From positions 744,001 to 808,000 of the forward strand of contig JAKUDP010000028.1 of NCBI GenBank assembly GCA_022570795.1: 64,000 bases of DNA. The letters run 5' to 3'. Shown here piece by piece: positions 30,939-41,688 of the stretch. The notes below the pieces were generated by a model. It was not told the origin of the DNA. It was given only the letters and a program-made list of their open reading frames with translations, and searched no databases. Position 1 is the stretch's first letter. The number at the start of each line of letters is the position of its first letter. The translations under genes and the position numbers were made by a program. Source of the stretch: Sphaerulina vaccinii. Its lineage: Eukaryota; Ascomycota; Dothideomycetes; Mycosphaerellales; Mycosphaerellaceae.

Positions 30939-32247
30939 ATGGCATCTCCAGATATTCCCAAGAAGTACAAGGCTGTCATCTATGATGAGCCAGGCAAGAT
31001 CTCTACAAAGGTTGTAGAGCTCGATACACCAGAACCAGGTCCAGGCGAGGTGCTCGTGAATCTCACACATTCGGGCGTCTGCCATTCAGATCTAGGTGTT
31101 ATGACCAACAGATGGGCAGGTGAGACCAGTGCTCGAATGAGGCTTGTACCCATACAATGTCCACTGACAACATTCAGGTCTACCATTCCCAACTCAGCCT
31201 GGTCAAGTAGGCGGCCACGAAGGTAAAATCTACCCTAACTCAGCAGCGCCCATGACCAAGACTGATGCCATAGTACAGGTGTTGGAAAGGTAGTCAAACT
31301 CGGCCCAGGAACAGAAAACAGCACAGTCAAGATCGGAGACAGAGTTGGCATCAAATGGATCAGTGGCATCTGCGACAGCTGTCCAGCTTGCCATGCAGGT
31401 CACGATGGCGTCTGCTTCAACCAAAAGGTCTCAGGATACTACACACCAGGAACTTTCCAGCAATATGTCCTCGGACCTGCAAGGTATGTCGATGTCACTT
31501 ACTAGTCCGGGACGTTAGCTGATCATCGTACTACAGCTACGTAACTCCAATTCCAGAATCTCTTCCTTCAGATGCCGCGGCTCCAATGCTCTGTGCCGGT
31601 GTAACCGTATACTCTGCCCTCCGGAAGTCAGGAGCAAAGGCAGGTGATTGGATAGCAGTACTTGGAGCTGGTGGTGGCTTGGGACATCTCGCATGTCAGA
31701 TCGCGGCCAAAGCCATGGGAATCCGAGTCATCGGAATTGATGCTGGTAGCAAGAGAGAGCTTGCAACCGAATGTGGAGCTGAAGTCTTCATCGATCACAC
31801 ACAAGGCAAAGCTGAAGAGGAGGTCAAGGCTGCGACTGGAGGACTTGGTGTGCAAGCAGTCCTGGTCCTGACTGCGGCCAATGCTGCCTATGCGTCGAGC
31901 ATGGGTATGCTGAAGTTTGGAGGCACGCTAGTCTGTGTCGGTCTGCCTGAAGGAGAGCTGAAGGTAAGTCCCAAAAGACACTGGTTATGGAAAAGGTATA
32001 TGAGGACAATGCTAACCACTTCCAGGCTATCGCTACCGCTTACCCACAGTTCTTGGTTGCCAAAGCACAGTCGATTGTTGGCGTGGCAGTTGGAAACCGC
32101 AAGGAAGCCATTGAGACGCTGCAGTTTGCTGAACGTGGTCTTGTGAAGACTCACTTCACTACAGCGAAGCCAGAAGAGCTCACTAGCATCTTTGAAAGAA
32201 TGGACAAGGGTGAGATCAGTGGACGTGTGGTCCTTGATCTGTCCTGA
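30939..32247 (+). CDS. Zinc alcohol dehydrogenase, fungal Adh1-type (5 exons)
   Basis: Exons are 30939-31119, 31178-31222, 31279-31483, 31537-31963 and 32026-32247 (introns 58, 56, 53 and 62 nt), giving 359 aa. Catalytic zinc ligands lie in GVCHSDLG and GGHEG. The structural zinc site is CDSCPACHAGHDGVC. The Rossmann fold carries GAGGGLGHLA, then an acidic residue at the strand end (VIGIDAG), implying NAD rather than NADP. It interconverts primary alcohols and aldehydes, most simply ethanol and acetaldehyde; physiological direction is unknown. It is the first of three consecutive medium-chain dehydrogenases of different subfamilies, converging on the next one. Confidence 0.92.
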
Positions 32248-32504
32248 GCATACCCATAGTACAGCGTATGACAATGTCTTTGAAGTGTCTGCATCGCTTG
32301 AAAAGCCATCACTTTGTCACCCAGCCCATTGTCGAACGATGATGAACGATGACAATAGATTAGCGCTTTTTGATCGGTGTGACGTCTTACAAGCAATTGT
32401 CGATGCTTGGACAACATGCGCATCGTGAGCAGCATGACATGGTGGAAAGTATCAATGTCCAAATGCTGATTAAATCTTGCGCTAATAGAATCTATTCTTC
32501 TGAT

Positions 32505-33870
32505 CTAGTCGCGCTTGCCGAACACCTTATCGTAGTTGGTGAGGACATATCGGTATCGTACAGTGTTGTCGCTGACAGCAGTCACGGCCTCAGCACAACC
32601 CGCCTCCGAGATGTCCACCTTCTTGATCCAGCTCTTGATGTTCTGCTTTGAGGCAAGGTCGAACATTGCGAGCATCTCTGGACGGTTGCCAATGTGCGAG
32701 GCACCGATGTAGCAACCGTTTCCAGCGAAGTCCTGAGCCATGATCTCTGGCAATGGATGATCGCCAAGTCCGACGTTGTGGAAGCGACCCATAACTTTCA
32801 TTGTTCCGAAGTAGTCCTTGAGATTGAACTTGTGCGTAGCATCGGCGCTGTGAAAACACGTGGTCAGCATATCTTGACGACAGCCGGCTATTTAGCACTT
32901 ACCAGTTGAGGATGAAGTCGAATGTGAATGCCAAATCCTTGTGCCAGTCCTTCTCAGTTGTGAGGATGAAGTGCTTGGCGCCCATCTTGAGAGCATCTTC
33001 CTTCTTGTCTGGGCTGTGAGACAGAACATAGACTTCAGCTCCTAGAGCAGATGCCCAGAGAACAGCAAAGTGACCAAGACCGCCCATGCCAACGATAGCA
33101 ACCTTCTTGCCTGGAACAGCACCTAGGCGAACAAGTGGGGAGTAGACTGTGAGACCAGCGCACAGCATAGGAGCTGCAACTTCGCTCTCGATGTTGTCTG
33201 GGATCTTGAAGGTGAAGTACTCGTGGGATCGAATGTGCGATGCGTAGCCTCCTTGTGACACCGTGCCATCTTTGTACTCAGCGCCATAGGTATCTAAGAG
33301 ACGTTCAAGTCAGCATTCGATACATAGTGGTCGGAGTGTTCCCACATACCAATCTGGTTTGGGCAGTAGTTTTCCTGGATGGACGGTCAGTACCGGTTGT
33401 CTCAGTGAAAAGATTGATATCAGAGACTTACCTGGTCCGCCTTGCAGTTGCCGCAGGTTAGATCGGCACCAATCTGTGCACCAACGCCTACTCTGTCGCC
33501 CACTTTGATAGTCTTTACGTCCTTGCCAACCTTGATAGCTTTACCAACAACCTCTACTTTCCGTCAGTGCCAGATTCACATCTGCGGTGGAAGAATTGTC
33601 CACATACCGTGTCCGACACAAATTGGCAATGGGCACTCGCCCCAACCACCACTGATAGTGTGCACATCAGATCCTTTCAACAGTCAGCACGATCTAATTC
33701 ATGCCTGTGTCCAAGAAACTACTTCACGCACCACAGACACCACAACACTCAATGGCAATGTCAATGTCTCTGTCCTCAAACTGCTTCAGCTTGAATTCCT
33801 TCTTCTCGAAGCTCTTCCAGTTCTTCTGATCGCTGATCATGAAGCCCTCGGCGGTTTCTGGGTAGACCAT
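32505..33870 (-). CDS. NADP-dependent alcohol dehydrogenase, Adh6/cinnamyl-alcohol type (6 exons)
   Basis: Exons (minus) are 33870-33732, 33673-33608, 33553-33432, 33374-33350 (25 nt), 33293-32903 and 32847-32505. The introns are 54-58 nt and the product is 361 aa. CCGVCGSDVHTISGGWG and the CVGHEVVG segment give the catalytic zinc site, and GMGGLGHFAV is the nucleotide loop. The structural zinc loop reads ADLTCGNCKADQENYC. Only three of the usual four Cys are visible, with Asp where the first would be. Adh6-type enzymes reduce a broad range of aldehydes with NADPH. The ATG at 33870 fits the family start (MVYPETAEGFMI). Confidence 0.92.
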
Positions 33871-34672
33871 GTTTGCGGTGTTGTGTTGTTTGGTAGATGG
33901 GTTGTATGGTCTGAAATGTGAAATGGGAAGGAGGTCAGAATTTCAATGCTGTGCTGGCAGGCGCGTAATAAACGCCAGAGTGTTGCTTGGGAATCTCAAA
34001 GCAGCGTGACCTCATCAATCGTCAATCATAAATTTGATCGTGATGCCGCTTTGGCATTGAGGCTTGAGGTGGCTCTCCCATAGTGACAGTCTATACATGC
34101 TGTGCGATGGACTGTCAGAGCGCGCCGCGGCCATGTATCGAGCCCCAGGGCGGTGATAGGTTTCATCAACGCTCATGCGGTTTGCAGTCGCGTTGTCGAG
34201 AAACATTTCGCAGACACTCGATGCTCGGGTCAAACTTGACCGGGCTTCTTTGGTGGGGCTGGTTTGTGTCGTGCAGAGAGTGGGGTCACGTTTCCAACGT
34301 CCTCATTCATGCCACTCCTCGGAGTCAACGAAATCATCCTACTTGCTTAGGTATCGTCAGCCCAATACAATGGAAGTCGGTAGTTGTGATTGACACGATA
34401 CTTAATCGACACTGAAGAATGCCCGACAACACGTCAAGCCATGTGGCAGCAGATCTGCACCCCTCCTCTTACCCCTCTGCCTGCCGAACCATCGTCAACA
34501 GCACAAGCTTCGAGAAAGGTAAAAGGCATCACGGAAGGACCGTAGTTGGAAAGCCGTGGATGCCGTTGCTTGCAATGATCCGGCGTCCAGCGTCCAGACA
34601 AGTGAGCTCTTCTTGCACACAACCTTTAGTGATCGATATCCTTCGTAAGGAATCATTTCCATATCGCTGACA
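33871..34672. other. Divergent promoter region between two dehydrogenase genes
   Basis: About 800 bp between the Adh6-type and butanediol-type genes, which point away from each other and could share control elements. Only short chance frames are present. Confidence 0.45.
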
Positions 34673-36377
34673 ATGTCGCAACACGCAACCACACAAGATA
34701 GCTCACTGCCTCACGCGACCGAGAACAAGCCAGCGGCACAGAGTAGCGAGAGTATGAAAGCCGTCCGATTCCATGGCAAAGAAGATCTGCGATTCGAAGA
34801 TATTCCAAAGCCTGTTTGCGGTCCAGGTCAGGTAGGAGGAGTCTGCGAATAACGCATGCGAACGTTCACTGATCTTCCTTTGAGGTACTTGTTAAACCGG
34901 CGTGGTGGTAAGCATTGCTGAATCTGGCCACGAACAACGACTGACCACGTATTGGTAGCGGAATCTGTGGTTCAGATTTGCACGAATTCCTAGGTGGCCC
35001 ATCGCTATGTCCCAAAGACAAACCGCATCCGATCACTGTACGGAACTGACCCTGATGAGCCTTCCGTATCTTTCAGCGAGCTGATACAATCAATTGTAGG
35101 GAGAGACGGTTCCACTCACATTTGGCCATGAGGTACAGTTTGTCACAGAGTCAGCAAGTGCTCCTACTGACTATTGCCCTACCAGTTCTCCGGCGTGATC
35201 GAAGAAGTTGGCGAAGGCGTTTCTGATCAATGGAAGGTTGGTAATCGAGTAGTTGTAGCACCGATCATATATGACGGTGACTGTGGTGCTTGCTCGGAAG
35301 GACTGGTCAACTGTTGTTGGTGAGAGACTCTCTAGCAGTAGAGCCCCCTGTGAGACATGTGCTAACTTTTGGCCCTTTCGCAATGCAGGAAGAATGGGTT
35401 CATCGGTCTCTCTGGCTGGGGCGGCGGGCTATCTGAGCACATTGTGGTTCCGGAGTACTCTCTATACCACTGCCCAGATAGCGTTGGGCTTGACGTCGCA
35501 GGCAAGTCTCCCGGTCGTTATACTGGAAACCATGGCTGATCATCTCCGCGACAGCTCTCGTTGAGCCACTTGCAGTCGGCTGGCATGCCGTAGAATCGTC
35601 GCCTTTCAAGCGGACAGACTCTTGCCTGATCCTGTAAGTCCAGCTCCAGAATCCCTGAGGGACGCACAATTCTGCTATTTAGTAGTAGATCAGAGATGCA
35701 TACTTACCTTCATGCGCCAATGTATAGTGGAGGAGGACCAATTGGCTTGTCCGTGATCCAGGCATTGAGAGCACGAGGATGCCCACAGATCATTGTCAGT
35801 GAAGTATCTGGCATGCGCAAAGAATTCGCAAAGGACTTCGGCGCCCACGTCGTCCTCGACCCAACAAAGGTAGGTGTAGCCATTTGATCCAATTGTTTTC
35901 AGCGCCGTACTGACTGATCAAAGGACGACATTGTGGCAGAATGCCTCAAGTTGACCAACAATCGTGGCGTTGATGTTACCTTCGATGCTGCTGGTGTGCA
36001 GGCTGGTCTCGATCAAGCAGTCAACTCCCTCAAGGCTCGAGGCACTCACGTCAATATCGCGATCTGGGAAAAGCGGTGTACGCTGTTCCCAAATGACCTT
36101 GTCTTCAAGGAGAGAAGGTAAGGGTCATCCCGTGCATTGATCTAGCATGATCAGTTGATTCTGACAGCAATCCAGGTATCTCGGGGTCGCGACTTATGTC
36201 AAGAGTGACTTCCAGGCCGTGATCGATGCTTTGGCGGATGGGCGGCTGGATAACGCGAAGAAGATGATTACGAAGAGGATCGAGCTTGACCAAGTGCTCG
36301 AGGAGGGCTTCATGACCTTGATCAATGACAAGGAGAGGCAAGTCAAAGTGCTCGTGAGAGGTAGCGGAGTAGTGTAA
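34673..36377 (+). CDS. (R,R)-butanediol dehydrogenase-like zinc dehydrogenase (10 exons)
   Basis: Exons are 34673-34831, 34885-34907 (23 nt), 34959-35037, 35100-35132 (33 nt), 35186-35319, 35389-35501, 35555-35633, 35728-35869, 35924-36117 and 36176-36377. All phases agree and give 385 aa. Intron 6 has a GC donor (GCAG|GCAAGT). Motifs are WCGICGSDLHEF and GHEFSG (catalytic zinc), DCGACSEGLVNCC (structural zinc), LVEPLAVGWHA, GGGPIGL (cofactor loop), then KERRYLGVATYV near the end. Bdh1-type enzymes interconvert acetoin and 2,3-butanediol with NAD. Sorbitol-like substrates are an alternative. The internal ATG at 34754 (MKAVRFHG) is the classical family start, so the first 27 residues may be optional. 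Confidence 0.9.
35502..35554 (+). other. GC-AG intron in the butanediol-dehydrogenase-like gene
   Basis: The donor is AG|GCAAGT, the strong consensus of GC-AG introns. The branch is GGCTGATC and the acceptor CGACAG. Removing these 53 nt joins GLDVA to ALVEPLAVG in frame, exactly the conserved family sequence. No GT donor nearby does so. Confidence 0.85.
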
Positions 36378-37449
36378 TGGTAGGAAGAGCTTTCTCTCGA
36401 TCACATTGGAGTTGGAGAATGGACCTTGTACAATTCGGCAGGAAGTCGGGTCTGTATACGTGATGCCATCAAGGTCGCAGTCGGTGGAGTGCATGCCGAA
36501 ACGATTTCTGCACATTGAATCGAATGTCGCGAGAAACCCATCGATTCCAATCGTGAGTTGCTCTGGATCTGGCACAGATGATGGCTACACTGTGGCTTTA
36601 ATGCTCACGTTCAGCATTTACATGTCGGAAGCCTTCTCTGAAGCTTGGTTGGTCATTTCTGCGGTATAGTCTGAAGACGTAATGCCGTGATCGCCTCTCA
36701 CGGAGAGAGATGATTTCTGTTCGGAAGCAAGAATTTCTGACGAGTGACATCTGGCAGTGAGTGTTGTTTCTGGTTTCTGCTTGGAGGAGAAAAAGCCACT
36801 CTTTGTGCGCCGTGCACCGCAATTTCCGGCTCATCACACCAGCACATCACGTTGTCCAATAGATAGACTGTCCGTTGAGCGATGAAAGTCAACTTCTTCA
36901 TTCGCTACTGTACAGCAGTCGTTCATTTCATCGCTTTCGTTGCAGCAGTGCATGCTCCTTGCGATCATGCCAGTCGATGCTCCCTAGCAGCTGTGAAGGC
37001 CTGACGTGCTGGGCGTCATAACCTTGTGGTATACCGATTGGCTGCCCGGTAGTAGTTCACCAAAAAGCGTTTAGCGACAAGTCTTGTGACGAAGGAGGAC
37101 ATCTGAAGCCTGATGTAATCGTGGCTGTGAGCCTGTGGCAGACTCTGTGCCAGGGAAGAAAGTTGCATTGACTTTGCGAGTGCCACAACTAAACAAGCTT
37201 GATCCAAGGAAGACTCTGGCGATCGGAGAAAATGCGAGGTCCTGGTTCGGCGCTTGTGCCAATACAAAGAAGTGTGACGTCGAATTGTGGCTGTTGTCGC
37301 AAGCTACGACACTTTCCGTTCATTGTATAATACAGTACTCGTCGTCGCGCATTGTCACCAACGCCTTCTTCTTCTGCACACCATTTACTTCGCACGACTT
37401 ACTGGACAACCACGTCGACAGCAATACTCCTCCACCACACGCGACAAAG
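36378..37449. other. Intergenic, 3' of BDH-like gene and MARVEL promoter
   Basis: About 1.07 kb. Several frames under 160 aa overlap both strands with no domain. No RNA or repeat was recognised. Confidence 0.4.
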
Positions 37450-38357
37450 ATGGCGCTCATCAAGGGAGGCTTCCTCCGTCTCTTCCAGACGTTCCTGTAC
37501 CTGCTCGCTTTCTTGTGCGCCGCAGTGATCTTGGGCATCTACAGCTACTTCCTGGCCACCATCGCAGACCGCAATGGCAACATCATGACTTGGGTCAAGG
37601 CCGTCGAGGGTATCTCGGGAGCAGCAGTTCTGTACACCATCTTCGCAGTCCTGTTGACATGCTGCCTGGGAGGCATCAGCATCTTGGCCTTCACCGCGAT
37701 TGTATGTCCTACAGCAATCTCAAGAGACGCGTCTTCACATCACTGACTATTATTCAGGTTCTCGACATCGCTTTCGTTGGTGGATTCATCGCGTTGGCAG
37801 TCCTTACCCGCGATGGAGCTCACTCCTGTACCGGCGTTGTACGCACTCCTCTCGGAACCTTCCCAGCGCTGAGCACAGCGGATGGTTTCGGCGGCGAGTT
37901 CACATACCAAGTCTCCCAGCGCACCGCATGCCGCTTGAACAAAGCCTGCTTCGCAGTCGCGATCATTGGCGCATTCCTCTTCCTCATCACAGCTGCCATG
38001 CAGGTTGCTCTGGTCAGACACCACAAGAAGGAGAAGCGTTACGGTCCAGGACCAAAGAACAACTACACATCCGGCTTTGGAAAGAAGAAGTTCTGGCAGC
38101 GCAAGCCAAAGAACACGACCACACGCGATGCTGAGATGGCTGGCGGTGCTGGAGGACTCGCAGTTCCTGCACACCACGACAACAGAGCGTCATACGAGAC
38201 CGGTACTACCGTCGGAAATAATGCAGCTCTTCACGACAAGACGACTACCGAGCCACCGTACGTGCCAGGCGCAGCAACATCTCACTCTGGCTACTACACC
38301 CAGCCACAAACTGGCGCAAACCCATACGGCACTACTGGCACTGCTACCAACTACTAA
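37450..38357 (+). CDS. MARVEL-domain four-helix membrane protein (2 exons)
   Basis: Exons 37450-37701 and 37758-38357 (intron 56 nt, GTATGT donor, ACTGAC branch) give 283 aa. Four hydrophobic helices are visible at about residues 10-33, 50-82, 85-100 and 140-165. The short second loop has paired cysteines. A cytosolic, Lys-rich then Thr/Tyr/Gly/Pro-rich tail follows. This is the MARVEL layout, found in fungal plasma-membrane and eisosome-type proteins such as Nce102/Fhn1 relatives. Exact partner or domain function is not deducible. Longer frames through this region in other phases are shadows. Confidence 0.85.
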
Positions 38358-38683
38358 AGTAATGCTTTGTATGCAGTGACCCGCTACACGAACAGCGTGA
38401 AACTTGATCCAGACAAAACAAGATCGCTGCACATGAGGTTGCATGAGTGTGTACTACTATAATGATTGCACGAAGCGAAGGAAACGATACCCAACTATAA
38501 TAATGTATGAATGCACAAGATAATCTACTCGAATAATGATTATCAAAACATCACAACCATCTTCCTCTTTCTGCTACAGCTGCTCACACAAGTTCCTTTC
38601 TCTACCCACTTTAGCTATCCAATACACGCTACCGCAGCAAATTCTGCAGGGAGTGCAAACGCTTGACCCGGTCTTGCAGCCTA
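38358..38683. other. Convergent 3' region
   Basis: About 330 AT-richer bases between the MARVEL and tetraspanin genes. Both 3' UTRs are expected here. Nothing else was seen. Confidence 0.4.
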
Positions 38684-39652
38684 CTAATCGCTCATCCAGT
38701 TATTCTCTGGCTGCTGAATCAAAGGCGAGGCCACAATCCTTGGACCACGCCTCCCACTCTCAATTTGAGACGCAAGGTTGGAGTCCTTGTTCAGTCTATC
38801 AACCTCCTGCCGGAGACTGGCATCGTCACTCTGCTGTTCAACGTCACGATACATGAGTGCAGGTCTCGTCCGGTCTTGGCTGCTGCTGCGATCCACGGGC
38901 AATTGGATTGTGGATGGCAGCCAGTTCGACTCCGAGTTCAGTGTAAGGAATAGAGCAAGCTACTCTTGTGTCAGGCACCGGTCATGAAGAAGAACAGTGT
39001 ATACGGTAACCTCACCTTCCAGAGGAATACCCCTAACGGCACGAGAAGCAACATGATTGCGACCTTCCTTTCTTCATCCCTCCAGAGCGGTAAGCAAGCC
39101 TCATCTCTTTCATATCTTACTACACACGTCTCGGTACCGCGGCCTTTCTCAGGGAATGGCCAAGCCATATCTTTCATAGTTGCGAACCCACAACATTCCA
39201 ATGCATCTTGGATTCGTCGAATATGGGTCACATCTTTGTTGTGGTAGAGGTCCTGCCATCTATCATGCAGAGGACACCATAAACCTCCTAGTGGAGCAAT
39301 GCGAGATCCTGCTAGAGTTGCCAATACGGTTTCGTAGATGAGAAAGGCGGCTGTTATGGCTTGGAATGTCTTGGAGTATTGGAGTTCGCCTTTGGCGGCT
39401 AAGGAGGATTGAAACGATACGAGCGTTTCTAGGGCGATGCCTCCTAGAGCTGGCAATGCGAGAGTGAATGCCGATTGTACATTCGGGATTGGAAGTGATA
39501 GAGTGTTGATGCGATGTAGTGCCCAGCCAGCGATTGCTGTTAGCACCGCGAGGAACTGTAGTTGCCTATAAGCGTGCGTTCAGCATCGAACTTTTGCTTC
39601 TTACCACTAAGCTGATGGCAGTTATGACTTGTCGACGGGAGAAGCGTCTCAT
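38684..39652 (-). CDS. Tetraspanin-family membrane protein (3 exons)
   Basis: Exons (minus) are 39652-39605, 39555-39016 and 38929-38684 (introns 49 and 86 nt), giving 277 aa. Joining exons 1 and 2 completes the first membrane helix (VITAISLVFLAVLTAIAGWAL). Helices 2 and 3 follow, then a large extracellular loop with the tetraspanin CCG motif (DALECCGFATMKDMAWPFP) and further cysteines (ETC, EAC). Helix 4 (VAIMLLLVPLGVFLW) and an acidic/Gln-rich cytosolic tail end the protein. Fungal tetraspanins organise membrane proteins. PLS1-type members are needed for appressorium penetration, but this one looks more like the other, Tsp3-type class. Confidence 0.8.
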
Positions 39653-40433
39653 GCTTGGTAGCCCTGCTCTATACTAGATGGCTGTAATTGTATTTCTCTG
39701 GTGTCTAGTTCAGTAGTGTTCTCGAATATCACAGGAATGTGCCTCGAGCCTCTTCATGATGGATCGCATTTTGGTCACTCGCAGGAACATCTTGATATAC
39801 TTGAGACACCACCAACCTGTCTGCCAGGCTGTGCCAGCGGGGTAGATATGATGCATATCTTGTGCTCCCACCCACTTCAGGAGACCTGATTGCTACTTAG
39901 TCGCCGATAACCACGCTGCTTCGAATGCCATGGCTGCAGCAAGTCTATATGGGAGCAGTTTGACATGATTGCCAGGGCATATGCTTGACGTAGCCAATTG
40001 CGAAGGGTGCGAGAAAGCCGTACGGCGTTTTAGCGTAGCTCTGTCAATGATGAAGATATGATCCTAGCAGGTACATGTATACTTACTTGGTACTGAGAGG
40101 AGGTGTTGATTCAGGCATGGCTCGAGCTTCCACGCTAACAAAACTGCGTCCTTCTCACATGCAAACAAGTCAAGAGCACACGTATTGAAACGTACACAAG
40201 CACAAGAGATATCGGACAAGTTTGATGACAGGCGAGTGTTCTTGCCTATGACGAACCTCCATTCACGGATCCATCGGCAGAGCTATCAGTATGCCGTCTG
40301 AAGAATGGCAGAATGGTGGATGACGTTTAGCGGTACTTCCTAGCACATCAAATCGAGCTCCATACATGTATTCCTAGAGACTTGCACACTTTCCCTACTC
40401 TCCTGTACCGGCTCGAGTGAAGGGACACCTACC
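39653..40433. other. Divergent intergenic region, tetraspanin and SHB17
   Basis: About 780 bp. No frame longer than about 60 aa in either direction resembles a protein. No repeat or RNA was recognised. Confidence 0.4.
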
Positions 40434-41488
40434 ATGACCACCCCTCGAGTCTTCATCATCCGTCATGGTATGCACGAGGACGAGAACGTCGCCGCAGGTG
40501 ACTGACTTCTCCTAGGTGAAACAGAATGGTCCCTCAACGGCCGCCATACTGGTACTTCAGACATCCCACTAACAGCCAATGGTGAAAAGCGAATTCGAGC
40601 GACAGGCAAAGCTCTGGTCGGCGACGACCGCTTGATCGTCCCCAAGAATCTGGCTCATGTGTATGTCTCACCGCGAAAGCGAGCACAGAGAACACTGGAG
40701 CTATTAGGTTTGGGCTGTAAAGAAGATTATCCATGGAATCAACATGGTACAACAGAGGAGTCTATACACAAGACTGAGGCCAAGGTCGAAGTCACAGAGA
40801 GTATAAGAGAATGGGATTATGGTGATTATGAAGGCGTGACATCAAAGGAGATTAAAGAGCAGAGGAAGCAAAAGGGCGAGAAGGAGTGGGATATATGGAA
40901 AGTGAGTTCTCTTGGGCACAACCCATCCCAAGACATACGATGACACTTGACGATATGTCCATGGCTTGTGTCCTAACGAATCGCAGGATGGATGTCCTGG
41001 TGGTGAAAGTCCTCAGCAAATCACCGAAAGATTGGATGCTCTGATAGCAGATATCAGGAAACGGTTTCATGCTCATGCAATTGGCAAGCCAAAGGGCAGC
41101 CAACGTGAGCCGTTCGGTGAGTGTGAATTTCACAAGGCACCCTCTCATATGACATGATGAACTATACGTTGACAAAGTATAGATGTGCTTGTCGTTGCCC
41201 ACGGACATATCCTCAGAGCTTTCGCTGGTCGCTGGGTGGGCAAGAATATCGCGGAGAATCCTTCGCTGATTCTCGAAGCAGGCGGAGTCGGAACTTTGAG
41301 CTAGTAAGTGCGGGATTCTGTACCCCTTTGAGTTGGCGATAGTCACTATCGTCTGTTGAAGAAAACCCAAGCTTACCTGTACAACTTCTAGCGAACATCA
41401 TTCTCTGGAGGAACCAGCTATATTGTTAGGTGGCGCTTTCATGAGTGATGTGGTTGAGAGCGCCGAACAAGACGAGAAAAAGCTGTAG
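40434..41488 (+). CDS. SHB17: Sedoheptulose-1,7-bisphosphatase (histidine phosphatase, 5 exons)
   Basis: Exons are 40434-40467, 40516-40901, 40987-41116, 41183-41303 and 41392-41488 (introns 48, 85, 66 and 88 nt), giving 255 aa. The first intron splits the catalytic RHG motif; splicing restores IIRHGETEWSLNGRHTGTSDIPLT. The second catalytic His is in VVAHGHILRAFAGRWVG, and the acid is in REWDYGDYEG. The spacing and GRHTG segment fit Shb17, which hydrolyses sedoheptulose-1,7-bisphosphate and feeds transketolase to make ribose-5-phosphate without NADPH gain. A general phosphoglycerate-mutase-like phosphatase is the alternative. Confidence 0.88.
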
Positions 41489-41688
41489 GCAGTGAGAATG
41501 CTGTATAAGTCCCCCTGACCCGTTCAGCACGAAGTGATAGAGCTGTACACCAGTCGAGCGCCAAGGAAGCAATGCGGACTCGAAAGGTTTTGCGGCTAGA
41601 AGTACATACAGGAAAGCCTATCTAGTAGTGCTCATTTCTTCATACACTTCATTATCCATACTGACGGCATTGAGCTAGTGCCTTATCA

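Noticed and set aside
30939..36377. Secondary-metabolite gene cluster
   Set aside because: No polyketide synthase, peptide synthetase, terpene cyclase, P450 or pathway regulator nearby, only dehydrogenases.
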